A stretch of 64,000 nucleotides of DNA from Thermaurantimonas aggregans (GTDB taxonomy: Bacteria > Bacteroidota > Bacteroidia > Flavobacteriales > Schleiferiaceae), in contig NZ_BHZE01000007.1 of assembly GCF_003851885.1 (NCBI RefSeq), positions 1-64,000 of the forward strand, given 5' to 3'. The notes under the pieces were generated by a model, which saw only the letters and a program-made list of their open reading frames with translations, searched no databases and was not told the origin of the DNA. Positions 18,174-26,637 of the stretch are shown piece after piece. A program made the position numbers and the translations under genes. Within the stretch, counting starts at the first letter, position 1, and each line of letters starts with the position of its first letter.

Positions 18174-20258
18174 TTATTGAGCAGCCATACTTCGAAAGTT
18201 TTGAATACCCTCTTCCATCCATTTCAGGTAAGCTTCGATGTTTGTATTATAGGCTTCAGGCTTATTGAGTGGCTTGAGATTTTCATGGCCTACTATTACA
18301 TAATAAGGTTGGCTGTTTGTGCCAAAGTGTTTTGCCTGAAATTCGGCCCAGTAATTACCTACATTTCTGATTTTCTGTCCTAAGATATCTGAATAGTACT
18401 GTTTATCAGCCGGCAGAGGGGTTCGCTCATCCACATACAGCGAGATGAGCACAAAGTCGTTTTGAAGCTTCTGGAGCACTCGTGGATCGCTCCACACTTT
18501 CTCTTCCATCTTGCGACAGTTTACGCAGCCCCAACCTGTAAAGTCGAGCAAAATGGGTTTATTGACTTTTTTGGCGTAGGCAAGGCCAAGTTCAAAGTCG
18601 TGAAAGCAATTTAATCCGTGTGGACAGCTCTCAGGATGAGCACCTTCAATATATTCGGTTGATTTGGCTTCGGTGGCAGCAGTGGCTTTGCCCAGTGGTG
18701 CCTCAGTGTACCACATCGGAGGCGTAAGTCCGCTGATCAATTTAAGAGGTGCACCCCATAGACCTGGAATCAGATACAGCGTAAAAGAGAGCGACAACAC
18801 CGCCAAAAGAAGTCGGCCCACACCGATTTTTTCAGTTTTAGAGTCGTGTGGAAGCCTGTAAAAGCCTAATAAATAGATCGTTAATAAAAGGCCTATTGCG
18901 ATCCAGATTATTATAAAATATTCTCTCAGCAAGATGCCTGATTGCCAAACCAAATCAGCCGTTGAAAGAAACTTGAAAGCGAGAGCAAGCTCTACAAAAC
19001 CCAAAACCACTTTTACACTGTTAAGCCAACCTCCTGAACGCGGTAAGGAATTAAGCCAACCGGGAAAAGCTGCAAACAGCGTAAAAGGAATTGCCAAAGC
19101 AAGCGAAAATCCAGTCATTCCGATCAATGGACCTTTAATTCCACCGCTAAAGGCCTCAAATAAGAGCGTGCCGATAATCGGACCCGTACAACTAAAACTT
19201 ACCAAAGCAAGAGTAAAAGCCATAAAAAAGATTCCTACGATCCCTCCGCGCTCGCTGGCACTGTCAGCTTTGTTGATCCACGATGATGGCAATGTGATCT
19301 CAAAAGCTCCGAAAAACGAAATGGCAAAAATTACCAGAAGAGCAAAGAATACCAGATTGACAAATGGATTGGTAGAGAAGGCATTCATAGCTGCAGGGCC
19401 AGCGATGCGTGTAATGGTGTAAGTAACACCCACATAGAGTATCATTATGCTCAACCCATAGATGAGTGCGTTGCTGATGCCCTGAGCCCGATTTTGACTC
19501 TTTTTTGTAAAATAGCTAACTGTAAGTGGGATCATGGGAAAAACACAAGGTGTGAGCAGTGCGGCCAAGCCCCCCAAAAAGCTGAAAATAAACAATCCGG
19601 TAAAAGAAGTTTCTGAATTTTTCTCAGGATTTTCGGCTGCTACGATCTCCTGTGTTGGCTGACTTTCAGGCTCTGAAATGAAATTTTCCTCTGAGGAAGT
19701 TGAACCTGCATTTCTTACAGATGTTGATGAATCCGTATTGCTCGCAATATAATCAATGGGATTTTGCTCGACCGGAACAGAAGATTCTTCTTTTGCCGAA
19801 GGTGGAGGTGTAACTTCAAATTGAAAATCAACTGCCGTAGGTGGTAAACACGTCTCGTCGTTACATACCATAAATTCTAAGTACCCCTTGGCTATGAACG
19901 GTTTATTGGTCAGTATAGCGATACGCTGACGAAACTCTGCAAACTTTGAAAAGTACTTGACCTTCATGTTAAAGTTCGGGTCAAACTCTTCCTTGGGAGT
20001 TCCTTCCTTTACTTTGCCTACAAGTTTAAAATCTTTGCTTTCTTCGAAATTGAAGGAAGTAGGAATAGGTCCATTGCCCAGAGGCATATCAGATGAATAA
20101 AGGTGCCAATCGCCCTCGATACGCGCGGTAAAGATCAGGTCAGCTTCCTTGTCTGAAAGATTTTGGATCTTAAAACGCCAGTTTACCGGTGACCGAAAAT
20201 TTTGAGCATATGTGAATAATACCGAAAGACTGAAAACTAGATTGAGAAAAAATTTCAT
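18174..20258 (-). CDS. dsbD: Thiol:disulfide interchange protein DsbD family
   Basis: This 694-residue protein has a signal peptide, an N-terminal immunoglobulin-like DsbD-alpha domain with V-C-N-D-E-T-C (about residues 130-140), a low-complexity Ser/Glu linker (about 165-210), eight predicted membrane helices carrying the paired cysteines in P-C-V-F-P-M-I-P and S-C-T-G-P, and a C-terminal thioredoxin domain with G-W-G-C-V-N-C-R-K. The three redox modules pass electrons from cytoplasmic thioredoxin to periplasmic disulfide reductases and cytochrome c maturation proteins. It is divergent from the pyrophosphatase gene. Confidence 0.93.
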   Translation of the reverse strand: MKFFLNLVFSLSVLFTYAQNFRSPVNWRFKIQNLSDKEADLIFTARIEGDWHLYSSDMPLGNGPIPTSFNFEESKDFKLVGKVKEGTPKEEFDPNFNMKVKYFSKFAEFRQRIAILTNKPFIAKGYLEFMVCNDETCLPPTAVDFQFEVTPPPSAKEESSVPVEQNPIDYIASNTDSSTSVRNAGSTSSEENFISEPESQPTQEIVAAENPEKNSETSFTGLFIFSFLGGLAALLTPCVFPMIPLTVSYFTKKSQNRAQGISNALIYGLSIMILYVGVTYTITRIAGPAAMNAFSTNPFVNLVFFALLVIFAISFFGAFEITLPSSWINKADSASERGGIVGIFFMAFTLALVSFSCTGPIIGTLLFEAFSGGIKGPLIGMTGFSLALAIPFTLFAAFPGWLNSLPRSGGWLNSVKVVLGFVELALAFKFLSTADLVWQSGILLREYFIIIWIAIGLLLTIYLLGFYRLPHDSKTEKIGVGRLLLAVLSLSFTLYLIPGLWGAPLKLISGLTPPMWYTEAPLGKATAATEAKSTEYIEGAHPESCPHGLNCFHDFELGLAYAKKVNKPILLDFTGWGCVNCRKMEEKVWSDPRVLQKLQNDFVLISLYVDERTPLPADKQYYSDILGQKIRNVGNYWAEFQAKHFGTNSQPYYVIVGHENLKPLNKPEAYNTNIEAYLKWMEEGIQNFRSMAAQ

Positions 20259-20321
20259 GAAGAAAAAAGTTTTCCTATTAAAACTCCCTGCAAAATAAAC
20301 GAAATGTCGTGCTTAGAAAAA

Positions 20322-20365
20322 GGACTATTCACCCATTGGCTTTAAATGAAGTCGTCAAATAGTCC
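20322..20365. repeat. Separated inverted repeat GGACTATT/AATAGTCC
   Basis: Two 8-base arms (20322-20329 and 20358-20365) lie 28 bases apart in the divergent intergenic space between dsbD and ppa. They could be paired operator half-sites or chance; no regulator is adjacent to support a role. Confidence 0.3.
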
Positions 20366-20420
20366 GATTTAAACATATTTTTAAATGATTAACGTTAGGT
20401 TTTGTCTTTCCCAAAAAAAG

Positions 20421-20428
20421 TACTTTTG
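20421..20428 (+). promoter_or_regulatory. Bacteroidota -7 box (TACTTTTG) of ppa
   Basis: An exact TAnnTTTG match 22 bases before the pyrophosphatase start. A TTTG at 20401-20404 is 16 bases upstream, a little closer than the usual -33 spacing. Confidence 0.55.
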
Positions 20429-20449
20429 TAGACAAAACAAGTACAATCA

Positions 20450-20995
20450 ATGTCGTCAAAGCAAAACAACCCATGGCACTTCGTTGATAATCAGGCCGAT
20501 TTTATAAAATCAACAGTAAATGCAATTATTGAAATACCTAAGGGTTCACGGGCAAAATATGAACTGGACAAAGAAACCGGCTTAATTATACTCGATAGAG
20601 TATTGTATTCATCTGTGTATTATCCGGCTAATTACGGATTTATACCTCAAACCTTTTGCGACGACAATGACCCGCTCGACATACTTGTGATCTCTCAAAT
20701 TGAAACTGTGCCTCTCTGCATCGTTGAAGCTCGTGTAATTGGCGTAATGCGTATGCTCGATCAAGGCGAAGCCGACGACAAGCTCATAGCGGTAGCTGCA
20801 GGCGACCCCTCGGTAAGCCACATCAAGAGCATCAAGGAACTGCCACCTCACATGATCGCTGAGTTGAGAGCATTTTTCGAAGATTATAAAAAACTGGAGA
20901 ACAAGTCTGTGAAAGTAGAAGAATTTCAGGATGTAAACATAGCTCTCCAAATTCTGAAAGAGGCCATTGATCTATACGATAGAACATTTGATTAA
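20450..20995 (+). CDS. ppa: Inorganic pyrophosphatase (family I)
   Basis: This 181-residue protein is a standard family I soluble pyrophosphatase. It shows [12 protein letters not shown] (substrate-binding Lys/Arg), Y-P-A-N-Y-G-F-I-P and the metal-binding signature D-D-N-D-P-L-D-I-L followed by D-Q-G-E-A-D-D-K. It hydrolyses pyrophosphate to drive biosynthetic reactions. It is the first gene of a plus-strand run: the Nudix gene has an ATG directly abutting its stop codon. Confidence 0.97.
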   Translation: MSSKQNNPWHFVDNQADFIKSTVNAIIEIPKGSRAKYELDKETGLIILDRVLYSSVYYPANYGFIPQTFCDDNDPLDILVISQIETVPLCIVEARVIGVMRMLDQGEADDKLIAVAAGDPSVSHIKSIKELPPHMIAELRAFFEDYKKLENKSVKVEEFQDVNIALQILKEAIDLYDRTFD

Positions 20996-21031
20996 ATGTA
21001 CAACCGCGCCACATCCATTACCTGTAACAGC

Positions 21032-21772
21032 ATGAATTCAAAAAATTTAAATCCAAACGTTTCTGTAGATTGTGTGGTGTTTGGGTTTGACAACGAACGA
21101 CTGAATGTGCTTCTGATCGAACAAAAGCCCTTAAATAAATCTATAAAACCTCAAAGCGCTCTACCCGGCGACCTGGTGATGGAGGATGAGAGCCTCGACC
21201 AGGCTGCAAATAGGGTACTTAGAGAGCTTACCGGACTTAAAGGCATCTATCTTTGCCAGTTCAAAGCCTTCGGCGATCCGCAGCGTGTGCGCGATGTAAA
21301 AGACCTTGCCTGGCTTCAGACCTATCGCGAATATCCTCAAGCACGCGTAATTACTGTAGCATATTATGCACTGGTAAAAATGCACGACTTTTCGCCTGAA
21401 GCGAGTTCATTTGCCGATAAAGTTTATTGGTGTGATGTGCACAACGTGCCTCCCCTGGCTTTTGATCACAATCAAATCGTTATCGAAGGTCTAAAGACTC
21501 TTCGTCGTGAATTTGAAGCTCATCGAATAGGTTTTGAACTTCTTCCAAAAAAATTCACGCTCAGCCAATTACAACGATTATACGAAATCATCACAGATAA
21601 AAAATTCGACAAAAGGAACTTCCGAAAAAAAATCCTGAGAGAAAACATCCTCATTCCTCTACCTGAAAAACAACAAGGCGTTTTACATAAACCAGCCCAA
21701 TTATACGAGTTTAATCTGCGTGAATTGGCTGAACTCGGTGCTTTTAACGGAGACACTGTAGAAATCTATTGA
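21032..21772 (+). CDS. Nudix domain protein with winged-helix tail (NrtR-like)
   Basis: The N-terminal domain (about residues 10-150) has a degenerate Nudix box (G-D-L-V-x-E-x-E-S-L-D-x-A-A-x-R-V-L-R-E-L-T-G-L) and the C-terminal domain (about 160-235) looks like a winged helix (F-T-L-S-Q-L-Q-R-L-Y-E-I). This is the NrtR architecture, in which the Nudix fold binds ADP-ribose-type effectors and the winged helix binds DNA; members control NAD, sugar or other catabolic operons. The R-E-L-T-G form lacks the full R-E-x-x-E-E catalytic core, favouring a regulator. An earlier ATG at 20996 abuts the ppa stop and is an alternative start. Confidence 0.85.
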   Translation: MNSKNLNPNVSVDCVVFGFDNERLNVLLIEQKPLNKSIKPQSALPGDLVMEDESLDQAANRVLRELTGLKGIYLCQFKAFGDPQRVRDVKDLAWLQTYREYPQARVITVAYYALVKMHDFSPEASSFADKVYWCDVHNVPPLAFDHNQIVIEGLKTLRREFEAHRIGFELLPKKFTLSQLQRLYEIITDKKFDKRNFRKKILRENILIPLPEKQQGVLHKPAQLYEFNLRELAELGAFNGDTVEIY

Positions 21773-21779
21773 ACCAAAT

Positions 21780-22484
21780 ATGCATAAGCTTGCAATTATC
21801 ACCGGAACGCACCAAGGACTTGGCCGTGCTTTGGCAGAAACCTTTTTAGAAAACCCTGATTTTAAAGTTTGGGGCTTTTCGAGAAAAAATGAAATACAGC
21901 ATACTAACTTTACCTTTTTTCACACAGATCTTTCAAAATCGGACTTTCATAACTCCCTTCCCGATCGGCTGCCAGTGGCGAATGAATATGTTTTAATCAA
22001 CAATGCCGCAATCATTGAGCCGATAGCACCAGCACATTCCATTGATGCCGAATCACTTGAAAAAATTTATAAAATCAATGTCCAGGCTGTACATCTGCTC
22101 TCAGCCTGGTTCATCCGACATACTCTAGATAGAAAAGTCGCAAAAACAATTGTAAACATAAGTTCTGGAGCGGCTCGCTATCCCATTACGCATTGGAGCC
22201 CTTACTGCTCTACAAAAGCAGCCCTTGATATGCTGAGTGAATGCCTGGCTTTAGAATACCCAAGCTATCGGGTGTACTCATTTGCCCCGGGTATGGTCGA
22301 TACACCTATGCAATCGCACATTCGAAGTAAAAGTCTCAAAGAATTTCCTGAAGTTGATCGATTTAAAGCAGCTTTTAAAAACAACAATTTAAACAACCCT
22401 TATTCGGTTTCAAAAAAAATAATACATTTGATTCAAAATCCTTTGACTTTCACAGGAGTTAAAATTTCAATCAAGGACCTTTAA
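21780..22484 (+). CDS. Short-chain dehydrogenase/reductase (benzil/sepiapterin reductase type)
   Basis: This 234-residue SDR has the cofactor-binding T-G-T-H-Q-G-L-G (residues 9-16), the N-N-A-A motif, catalytic Ser in I-S-S-G-A and the catalytic Y-C-S-T-K pair. The Arg after the first strand (F-S-R-K) suggests NADPH preference. The closest described relatives are sepiapterin and benzil reductases that reduce vicinal dicarbonyls; the natural substrate is unknown. It lies 7 bases after the Nudix gene, so it may belong to the ppa operon. Confidence 0.88.
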   Translation: MHKLAIITGTHQGLGRALAETFLENPDFKVWGFSRKNEIQHTNFTFFHTDLSKSDFHNSLPDRLPVANEYVLINNAAIIEPIAPAHSIDAESLEKIYKINVQAVHLLSAWFIRHTLDRKVAKTIVNISSGAARYPITHWSPYCSTKAALDMLSECLALEYPSYRVYSFAPGMVDTPMQSHIRSKSLKEFPEVDRFKAAFKNNNLNNPYSVSKKIIHLIQNPLTFTGVKISIKDL

Positions 22485-22502
22485 AAGCGTCGTTTCTCTG
22501 TC

Positions 22503-23027
22503 ATGAAAAAATTTTCTTCCTTTCTATTTATTGTTTTTTTAGCGCTTTCTACAGCTTGTCGCAAGCGTGTGGAATACGTATATTTAGAGCCTCCAAAAGC
22601 TCTGTCTGAAAGACTACCAGGCGATTGGAAACCTTCGTTTGTCACGTATTCGACGCAGGTAGATTTAAGCAGCCAGGGTCTGCCCCCCGTCACTGTATCT
22701 GGTATTACAGAAAATCCTAACGGCAACATGAGGGCTGAAAGGGAACCTAAAAACATGAATTTTCAACTGCAGTTTTCAGCCTCTGTCGATTTAGGCTTTG
22801 GTCTTCCTATCCCGATACCAGTAAATATTAATATTACAGGCACTTATTTGATCTCAAACGACGAAAAAACAGTAACCCTGACCCAGAGCAACGGGAGTAC
22901 TCTAAACTTTAGAGTGCTAACCAATGAATTCAACGTTCAAGTGTGGCGCACCACATATCCCTTTCAAGCTCCTCTGTTAGGGTCGCTTCCTATCGATATG
23001 ATCATTACTCTGGTAAAGACGAATTGA
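22503..23027 (+). CDS. Hypothetical lipoprotein
   Basis: The 174-residue product has a lipoprotein signal with lipobox L-S-T-A-C (Cys19) and a beta-rich body in which strands alternate with polar turns. The lengths and strand pattern recall small lipocalin-like lipoproteins of this phylum, but there is no motif I can name. It is 18 bases after the SDR stop, and its stop lies 4 bases from the convergent response-regulator gene. Confidence 0.75.
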   Translation: MKKFSSFLFIVFLALSTACRKRVEYVYLEPPKALSERLPGDWKPSFVTYSTQVDLSSQGLPPVTVSGITENPNGNMRAEREPKNMNFQLQFSASVDLGFGLPIPIPVNINITGTYLISNDEKTVTLTQSNGSTLNFRVLTNEFNVQVWRTTYPFQAPLLGSLPIDMIITLVKTN

Positions 23028-23031
23028 AATA

Positions 23032-23649
23032 CTACGCAAGCCCGCGCTGAATAGCGTATTTAATTAATTCACTGGTGTGCTTTATATTGAGTTTTTGATT
23101 GATCTTTTTTCGATGGGTATCTACTGTTAGCGGACTGATGTGCAGGCGCTCAGCAATCTCGTTTGACGAAAGGCCTTGACAAATAAGTTGAATGATTTGT
23201 ATTTCGCGACTCGATAGCGTAGGGTGGTTTTTTACTTCTGTTTTTTTCTTTAGAAAATCTCTAATTTCTTCAGTAAAGTAGCTTTCCCCGTTGTATACTG
23301 TGCGAATGGCCTCAAACAGCACGTTTATGTCATCTGACTTTAGAATAAATCCATTAACACCCAAAGAGTGCAATTCATTTACTAAAAGCTTTGAAGAATA
23401 GGATGTTACGACTAATATTCGAACGTCTACTCCCGATTTCCTAAGTTGCTCTGCCACTGTTACGCCGTCCATACCTGGCATGTTGATGTCGAGCAATAAT
23501 ACATCTGGCTCATACTTTAAGACACTATTCAAAACTTCATCACCGCTATCACAATAGCCAACAATTTCAAAGTCTTTCTCCTCTTCGATGACTTTTTGAA
23601 GTGCATTGATAAAAAGCCTTTGATCTTCGGCAATAAGTACGCGAATCAT
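23032..23649 (-). CDS. NarL/FixJ-type response regulator
   Basis: This 205-residue protein has a receiver domain (1-120, acidic pocket E8-D9, phospho-acceptor Asp54 in L-L-L-D-I-N-M-P-G, Lys in F-I-L-K-S-D) and a LuxR-type helix-turn-helix (L-S-S-R-E-I-Q-I-I-Q-L then T-V-D-T-H-R-K-K-I). It overlaps the kinase gene by 4 bp (ATGA), so the kinase is its partner. Target genes are not evident; upstream hemC is in the same orientation. Confidence 0.95.
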   Translation of the reverse strand: MIRVLIAEDQRLFINALQKVIEEEKDFEIVGYCDSGDEVLNSVLKYEPDVLLLDINMPGMDGVTVAEQLRKSGVDVRILVVTSYSSKLLVNELHSLGVNGFILKSDDINVLFEAIRTVYNGESYFTEEIRDFLKKKTEVKNHPTLSSREIQIIQLICQGLSSNEIAERLHISPLTVDTHRKKINQKLNIKHTSELIKYAIQRGLA

Positions 23650-25448
23650 GCCAATGATTTTTTCTTAACGGGAATTGTAATGGATATGGCTGTTCCCCTT
23701 CCTGGTTTTGAATCTATTTCCATTGAACCATTGATTTTTGATATTCTGTTTTCTATATTAAAAATACCAATTCCTCTGCTCTTTTTATTCACCTCAAAAC
23801 CACGTCCGTTGTCTTCGAAGAGAATTTGAATTTCATCGTTTAAATACGCAATAAAAAGATGGACAACAGAAGCACGTGCGTGTTTAAGGGTGTTGGATGT
23901 GAATTCCTGAATTATTCGGTAAATCTGAGTTTCTAGGTCTCTATCCAATCGAGGGAAATCAACCGGAGTAAACTCCACTTCGATTTGAATCATGCCGGAT
24001 TTTGAAATCTGATTACTGAACTCCTCGACAGCAGCTTTCAAACCATATCGATGAACAATACCAGTTGACAAGTTGTGCGAAATACGGCGAATTTCATCAG
24101 CTGCTTCTTTTATCAACTCAGCAGTAGATTGGAGTTCACTTTTTAAATGTTCATCAAAGGATAGTTTTTTAGCAAGTACTTGTAAATGAAGTTTGATATT
24201 TCCCATCATGCTGCCCAGGCGATCGTGTAACTCAGTGGCTATGTGTTCCCGTTCCATGTCTTGCCCGCGTAGTAAGGCATTGGCCGTTTCAAGCTCGTGG
24301 TCTTTGATTAGTTTATTAATTTTCTCATCATACAGCATCAATTCTTTTTTATTGAGTTTTATTTTCTGATATACAACTATTGAGCTGCCGATGAGCACAG
24401 TGGCTATAAGCAGGCTGAGAGCGAGATATTGCTTTTTCTTTCGCTGTTCGATAGATATTTTGTTTTTTGCATCCTGGAGCTCCAGAGTTTTAATTTTTGA
24501 TTCGTATTTCGATTCCATTTCAGCAAGTGCTTTCAGTCGTGTTTCGTTAAGCAAGGAGTCTTTGTATTGGGCAGCTAGTTTGCTAGATCGCAGTGCCTCT
24601 TCGTATTGACCTAGTCGTTCGTGCGTTTCTGAACGTCTTTCATAAACTTCTGAAAGCATTGCATAGTTGTTCAAGGTTCTAGCAATTTCTAGCTTTCTGT
24701 TTTGATAAAGTAAGGCTGATGTATACATGCCTTGGTCAAAACTTATTTTCTCCAATGTTCCATAGATATTAGCCAGAAGGTCTTGTATTTCACTTTTTTC
24801 TGAAAAAAGATAGTAGGTTTTTAAAAACTTTTCGATTGTATTCTTTGACTTTTCAAAATCTTTTAATTTGTAGTAACTGAAAGCTAAATTGTACAAATCG
24901 CTTAAATAAGACACCGTATCTTGAACAGCGAGATAAAAATCTATATTTTTTTCATATATATCTTTAGCACTTATATAATCTTCTTTCATAAAATGAATTG
25001 CTGCTAAATTGCTCAAATAAATCTTGTGAAGGATTGATTGCTTTAGGGTATCGAGGTAAAAAATTGCTTGCTGAATAGCCTCAAGAGCCTTGTCGTAGTT
25101 CTGTTGCTCCTGATGATAGATTGAAAGCAAATTGTAATTTGTAGAGAGCAAGGTTTTGTTGTCTTGTTTGCGATTGAGTTCAATAGCTTTATACAGATAT
25201 GTAATCATCGACTCAGGCTTTTCCACCTGATAGTAGTAAGCCGCCAAAGCATTGTAATACAACGGTTTTGCCTCCTTTATATCTTCTGTTTCTGCTATTC
25301 GAAGGAGTTTGTTAAGCGTATCTTTTTGCTGAGAATCGGTGTAAGCAGGTGAGACTGCTGAAATAAAGCGTGCATTCCATGAACCGTTTTGAGCGCTGAT
25401 AGTTAGCGTGAATAAACAAAGTACTATCGAGGTAAGCGCTTTTTTCAT
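23646..25448 (-). CDS. TPR-containing NarL-family sensor histidine kinase
   Basis: This 600-residue protein has a signal peptide or N-terminal helix (1-19), about six TPR repeats in the periplasm (about 40-310), one membrane helix (about 345-362), a coiled-coil linker and a HisKA_3 domain with phospho-acceptor His408 in E-L-H-D-R-L-G, followed by a HATPase domain with D-N-G-R-G-F and G-I-G-I-F-N-I-E-N-R. TPR-sensor kinases of this kind are abundant in the phylum and pair with LuxR-type regulators, as here. The ligand is unknown. hemC ends 35 bases upstream in the same direction. Confidence 0.93.
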   Translation of the reverse strand: MKKALTSIVLCLFTLTISAQNGSWNARFISAVSPAYTDSQQKDTLNKLLRIAETEDIKEAKPLYYNALAAYYYQVEKPESMITYLYKAIELNRKQDNKTLLSTNYNLLSIYHQEQQNYDKALEAIQQAIFYLDTLKQSILHKIYLSNLAAIHFMKEDYISAKDIYEKNIDFYLAVQDTVSYLSDLYNLAFSYYKLKDFEKSKNTIEKFLKTYYLFSEKSEIQDLLANIYGTLEKISFDQGMYTSALLYQNRKLEIARTLNNYAMLSEVYERRSETHERLGQYEEALRSSKLAAQYKDSLLNETRLKALAEMESKYESKIKTLELQDAKNKISIEQRKKKQYLALSLLIATVLIGSSIVVYQKIKLNKKELMLYDEKINKLIKDHELETANALLRGQDMEREHIATELHDRLGSMMGNIKLHLQVLAKKLSFDEHLKSELQSTAELIKEAADEIRRISHNLSTGIVHRYGLKAAVEEFSNQISKSGMIQIEVEFTPVDFPRLDRDLETQIYRIIQEFTSNTLKHARASVVHLFIAYLNDEIQILFEDNGRGFEVNKKSRGIGIFNIENRISKINGSMEIDSKPGRGTAISITIPVKKKSLA

Positions 25449-25483
25449 GAACGGCTTGATTCAGTTCAAATATAAAGAAATTT

Positions 25484-26383
25484 TTAATCGTAATTTTTTT
25501 TCTTTTTTAATAGTTGAATGGCTTTATTTTTAACGATTTGATGGGCGTCATCATTTAAAGAAAAATGAAATTCTGTGGTATACACTTTCGAAAAATTTTT
25601 CAATTCATAAAATTCACCTCTGAAGTAACCCCTTTTGTTCTCTACTGTGGCTAAGCACGCTATCGGAGCTGAGCACCCTCCTTCTAGCGTTTTTAAAAAT
25701 GTTTTCTCTAGCGATACACAGAGCCCTGTTTCTGAATGATGTAACGGTTCGAGCATCGCCCGGATCTTTTCATCCTCTTCCCGAGCTACTATTGCCAGGG
25801 CTCCCTGTCCGGGAGCTGGTAAAAAGGGTAGTTCATAAGAGTAAAACCCCTTAATTTCTAATCTTTGAAGACCTGCCGATGCAAAGATGGCCCCATCCCA
25901 ACCATGGGTTTCCAGTTTTTGTAGTCGGGTCAAGACATTTCCTCTTAATGGCTCAATATGATGGTGTGGGTAAGAGTGAAGCCATTGAGCCTTACGGCGC
26001 ACACTGCCAGTAGCAATGATACATTTGGATTCAAATAACTCTCTGACTTCAATTTGCTTTTTTGAAACCAATGAATCGGTGTAATTCCCCCGTTCAGGCA
26101 CTGCAGCTATTACCAGCCCTTTGGGCAGAGTAGTTGGGACATCTTTATAAGAGTGAACAGCTATGTCTATTTTATTTTCTATTAAAGCAACATCGAGTGT
26201 CTTGGTAAAAATCCCTTGGATTCCCATTTCATACAAAGGAGTTGTAAGATTTATATCTCCTTGGCTTTTTACAGGAATGATTTCAGTCGGTATACCGATC
26301 TTTTGTAAGGTCTTAGCTACAAACTCTGCTTGCCAAAGTGCCAAGCGGCTATCGCGAGTACCAATTCGTATAACGTTATTCAC
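25484..26383 (-). CDS. hemC: Porphobilinogen deaminase HemC
   Basis: The 299-residue enzyme contains I-G-T-R-D-S-R-L-A-L-W-Q at the N-terminus, the substrate-binding H-S-Y-K-D-V-P-T region, G-S-V-R-R-K-A-Q and the L-E-G-G-C-S-A-P-I-A motif with Cys237, which carries the dipyrromethane cofactor. It polymerises four porphobilinogen units to hydroxymethylbilane, the substrate of HemD, whose gene lies 16 kb away in this window. It is divergent from ccoG and precedes a two-component system. Confidence 0.96.
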   Translation of the reverse strand: MNNVIRIGTRDSRLALWQAEFVAKTLQKIGIPTEIIPVKSQGDINLTTPLYEMGIQGIFTKTLDVALIENKIDIAVHSYKDVPTTLPKGLVIAAVPERGNYTDSLVSKKQIEVRELFESKCIIATGSVRRKAQWLHSYPHHHIEPLRGNVLTRLQKLETHGWDGAIFASAGLQRLEIKGFYSYELPFLPAPGQGALAIVAREEDEKIRAMLEPLHHSETGLCVSLEKTFLKTLEGGCSAPIACLATVENKRGYFRGEFYELKNFSKVYTTEFHFSLNDDAHQIVKNKAIQLLKKKKNYD

Positions 26384-26567
26384 TGAATACTATTTTGAGC
26401 AAAAATCCGAAAGAATAATGCAATTCACAGCTCTTATTCCTTTTTAATGGAACAGAAAAAATTTCAATCTACACGTATAAACATCTTTCCAAAAAAAACT
26501 CAGACAAGTTAAATCTAAGCAAAAACAGGCGCTATTCATTACAAAGTAATTGATATTACGACTTGAA

Positions 26568-26581
26568 TTGATAAATGTCAT
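26568..26581. promoter_or_regulatory. Candidate FNR/CRP-family site upstream of ccoG
   Basis: TTGATAAATGTCAT keeps the TTGA-N6-TCAA pattern of FNR-type sites except for the last base. Its centre lies about 44 bases before the start predicted from the -7 box at 26605, a usual class II activator position. An oxygen-responsive regulator would suit a cbb3-oxidase assembly gene; no binding data are implied. Confidence 0.4.
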
Positions 26582-26604
26582 AATAGTACCAAATGTCATT
26601 AATC

Positions 26605-26612
26605 TACTTTTG
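26605..26612 (+). promoter_or_regulatory. Bacteroidota -7 box (TACTTTTG) of ccoG
   Basis: Exact TAnnTTTG match 26 bases before the ccoG start. No TTG -33 motif is visible at the usual distance, which is consistent with activator dependence. Confidence 0.5.
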
Positions 26613-26637
26613 ATTATACTAAAACCATTAGATAAAA

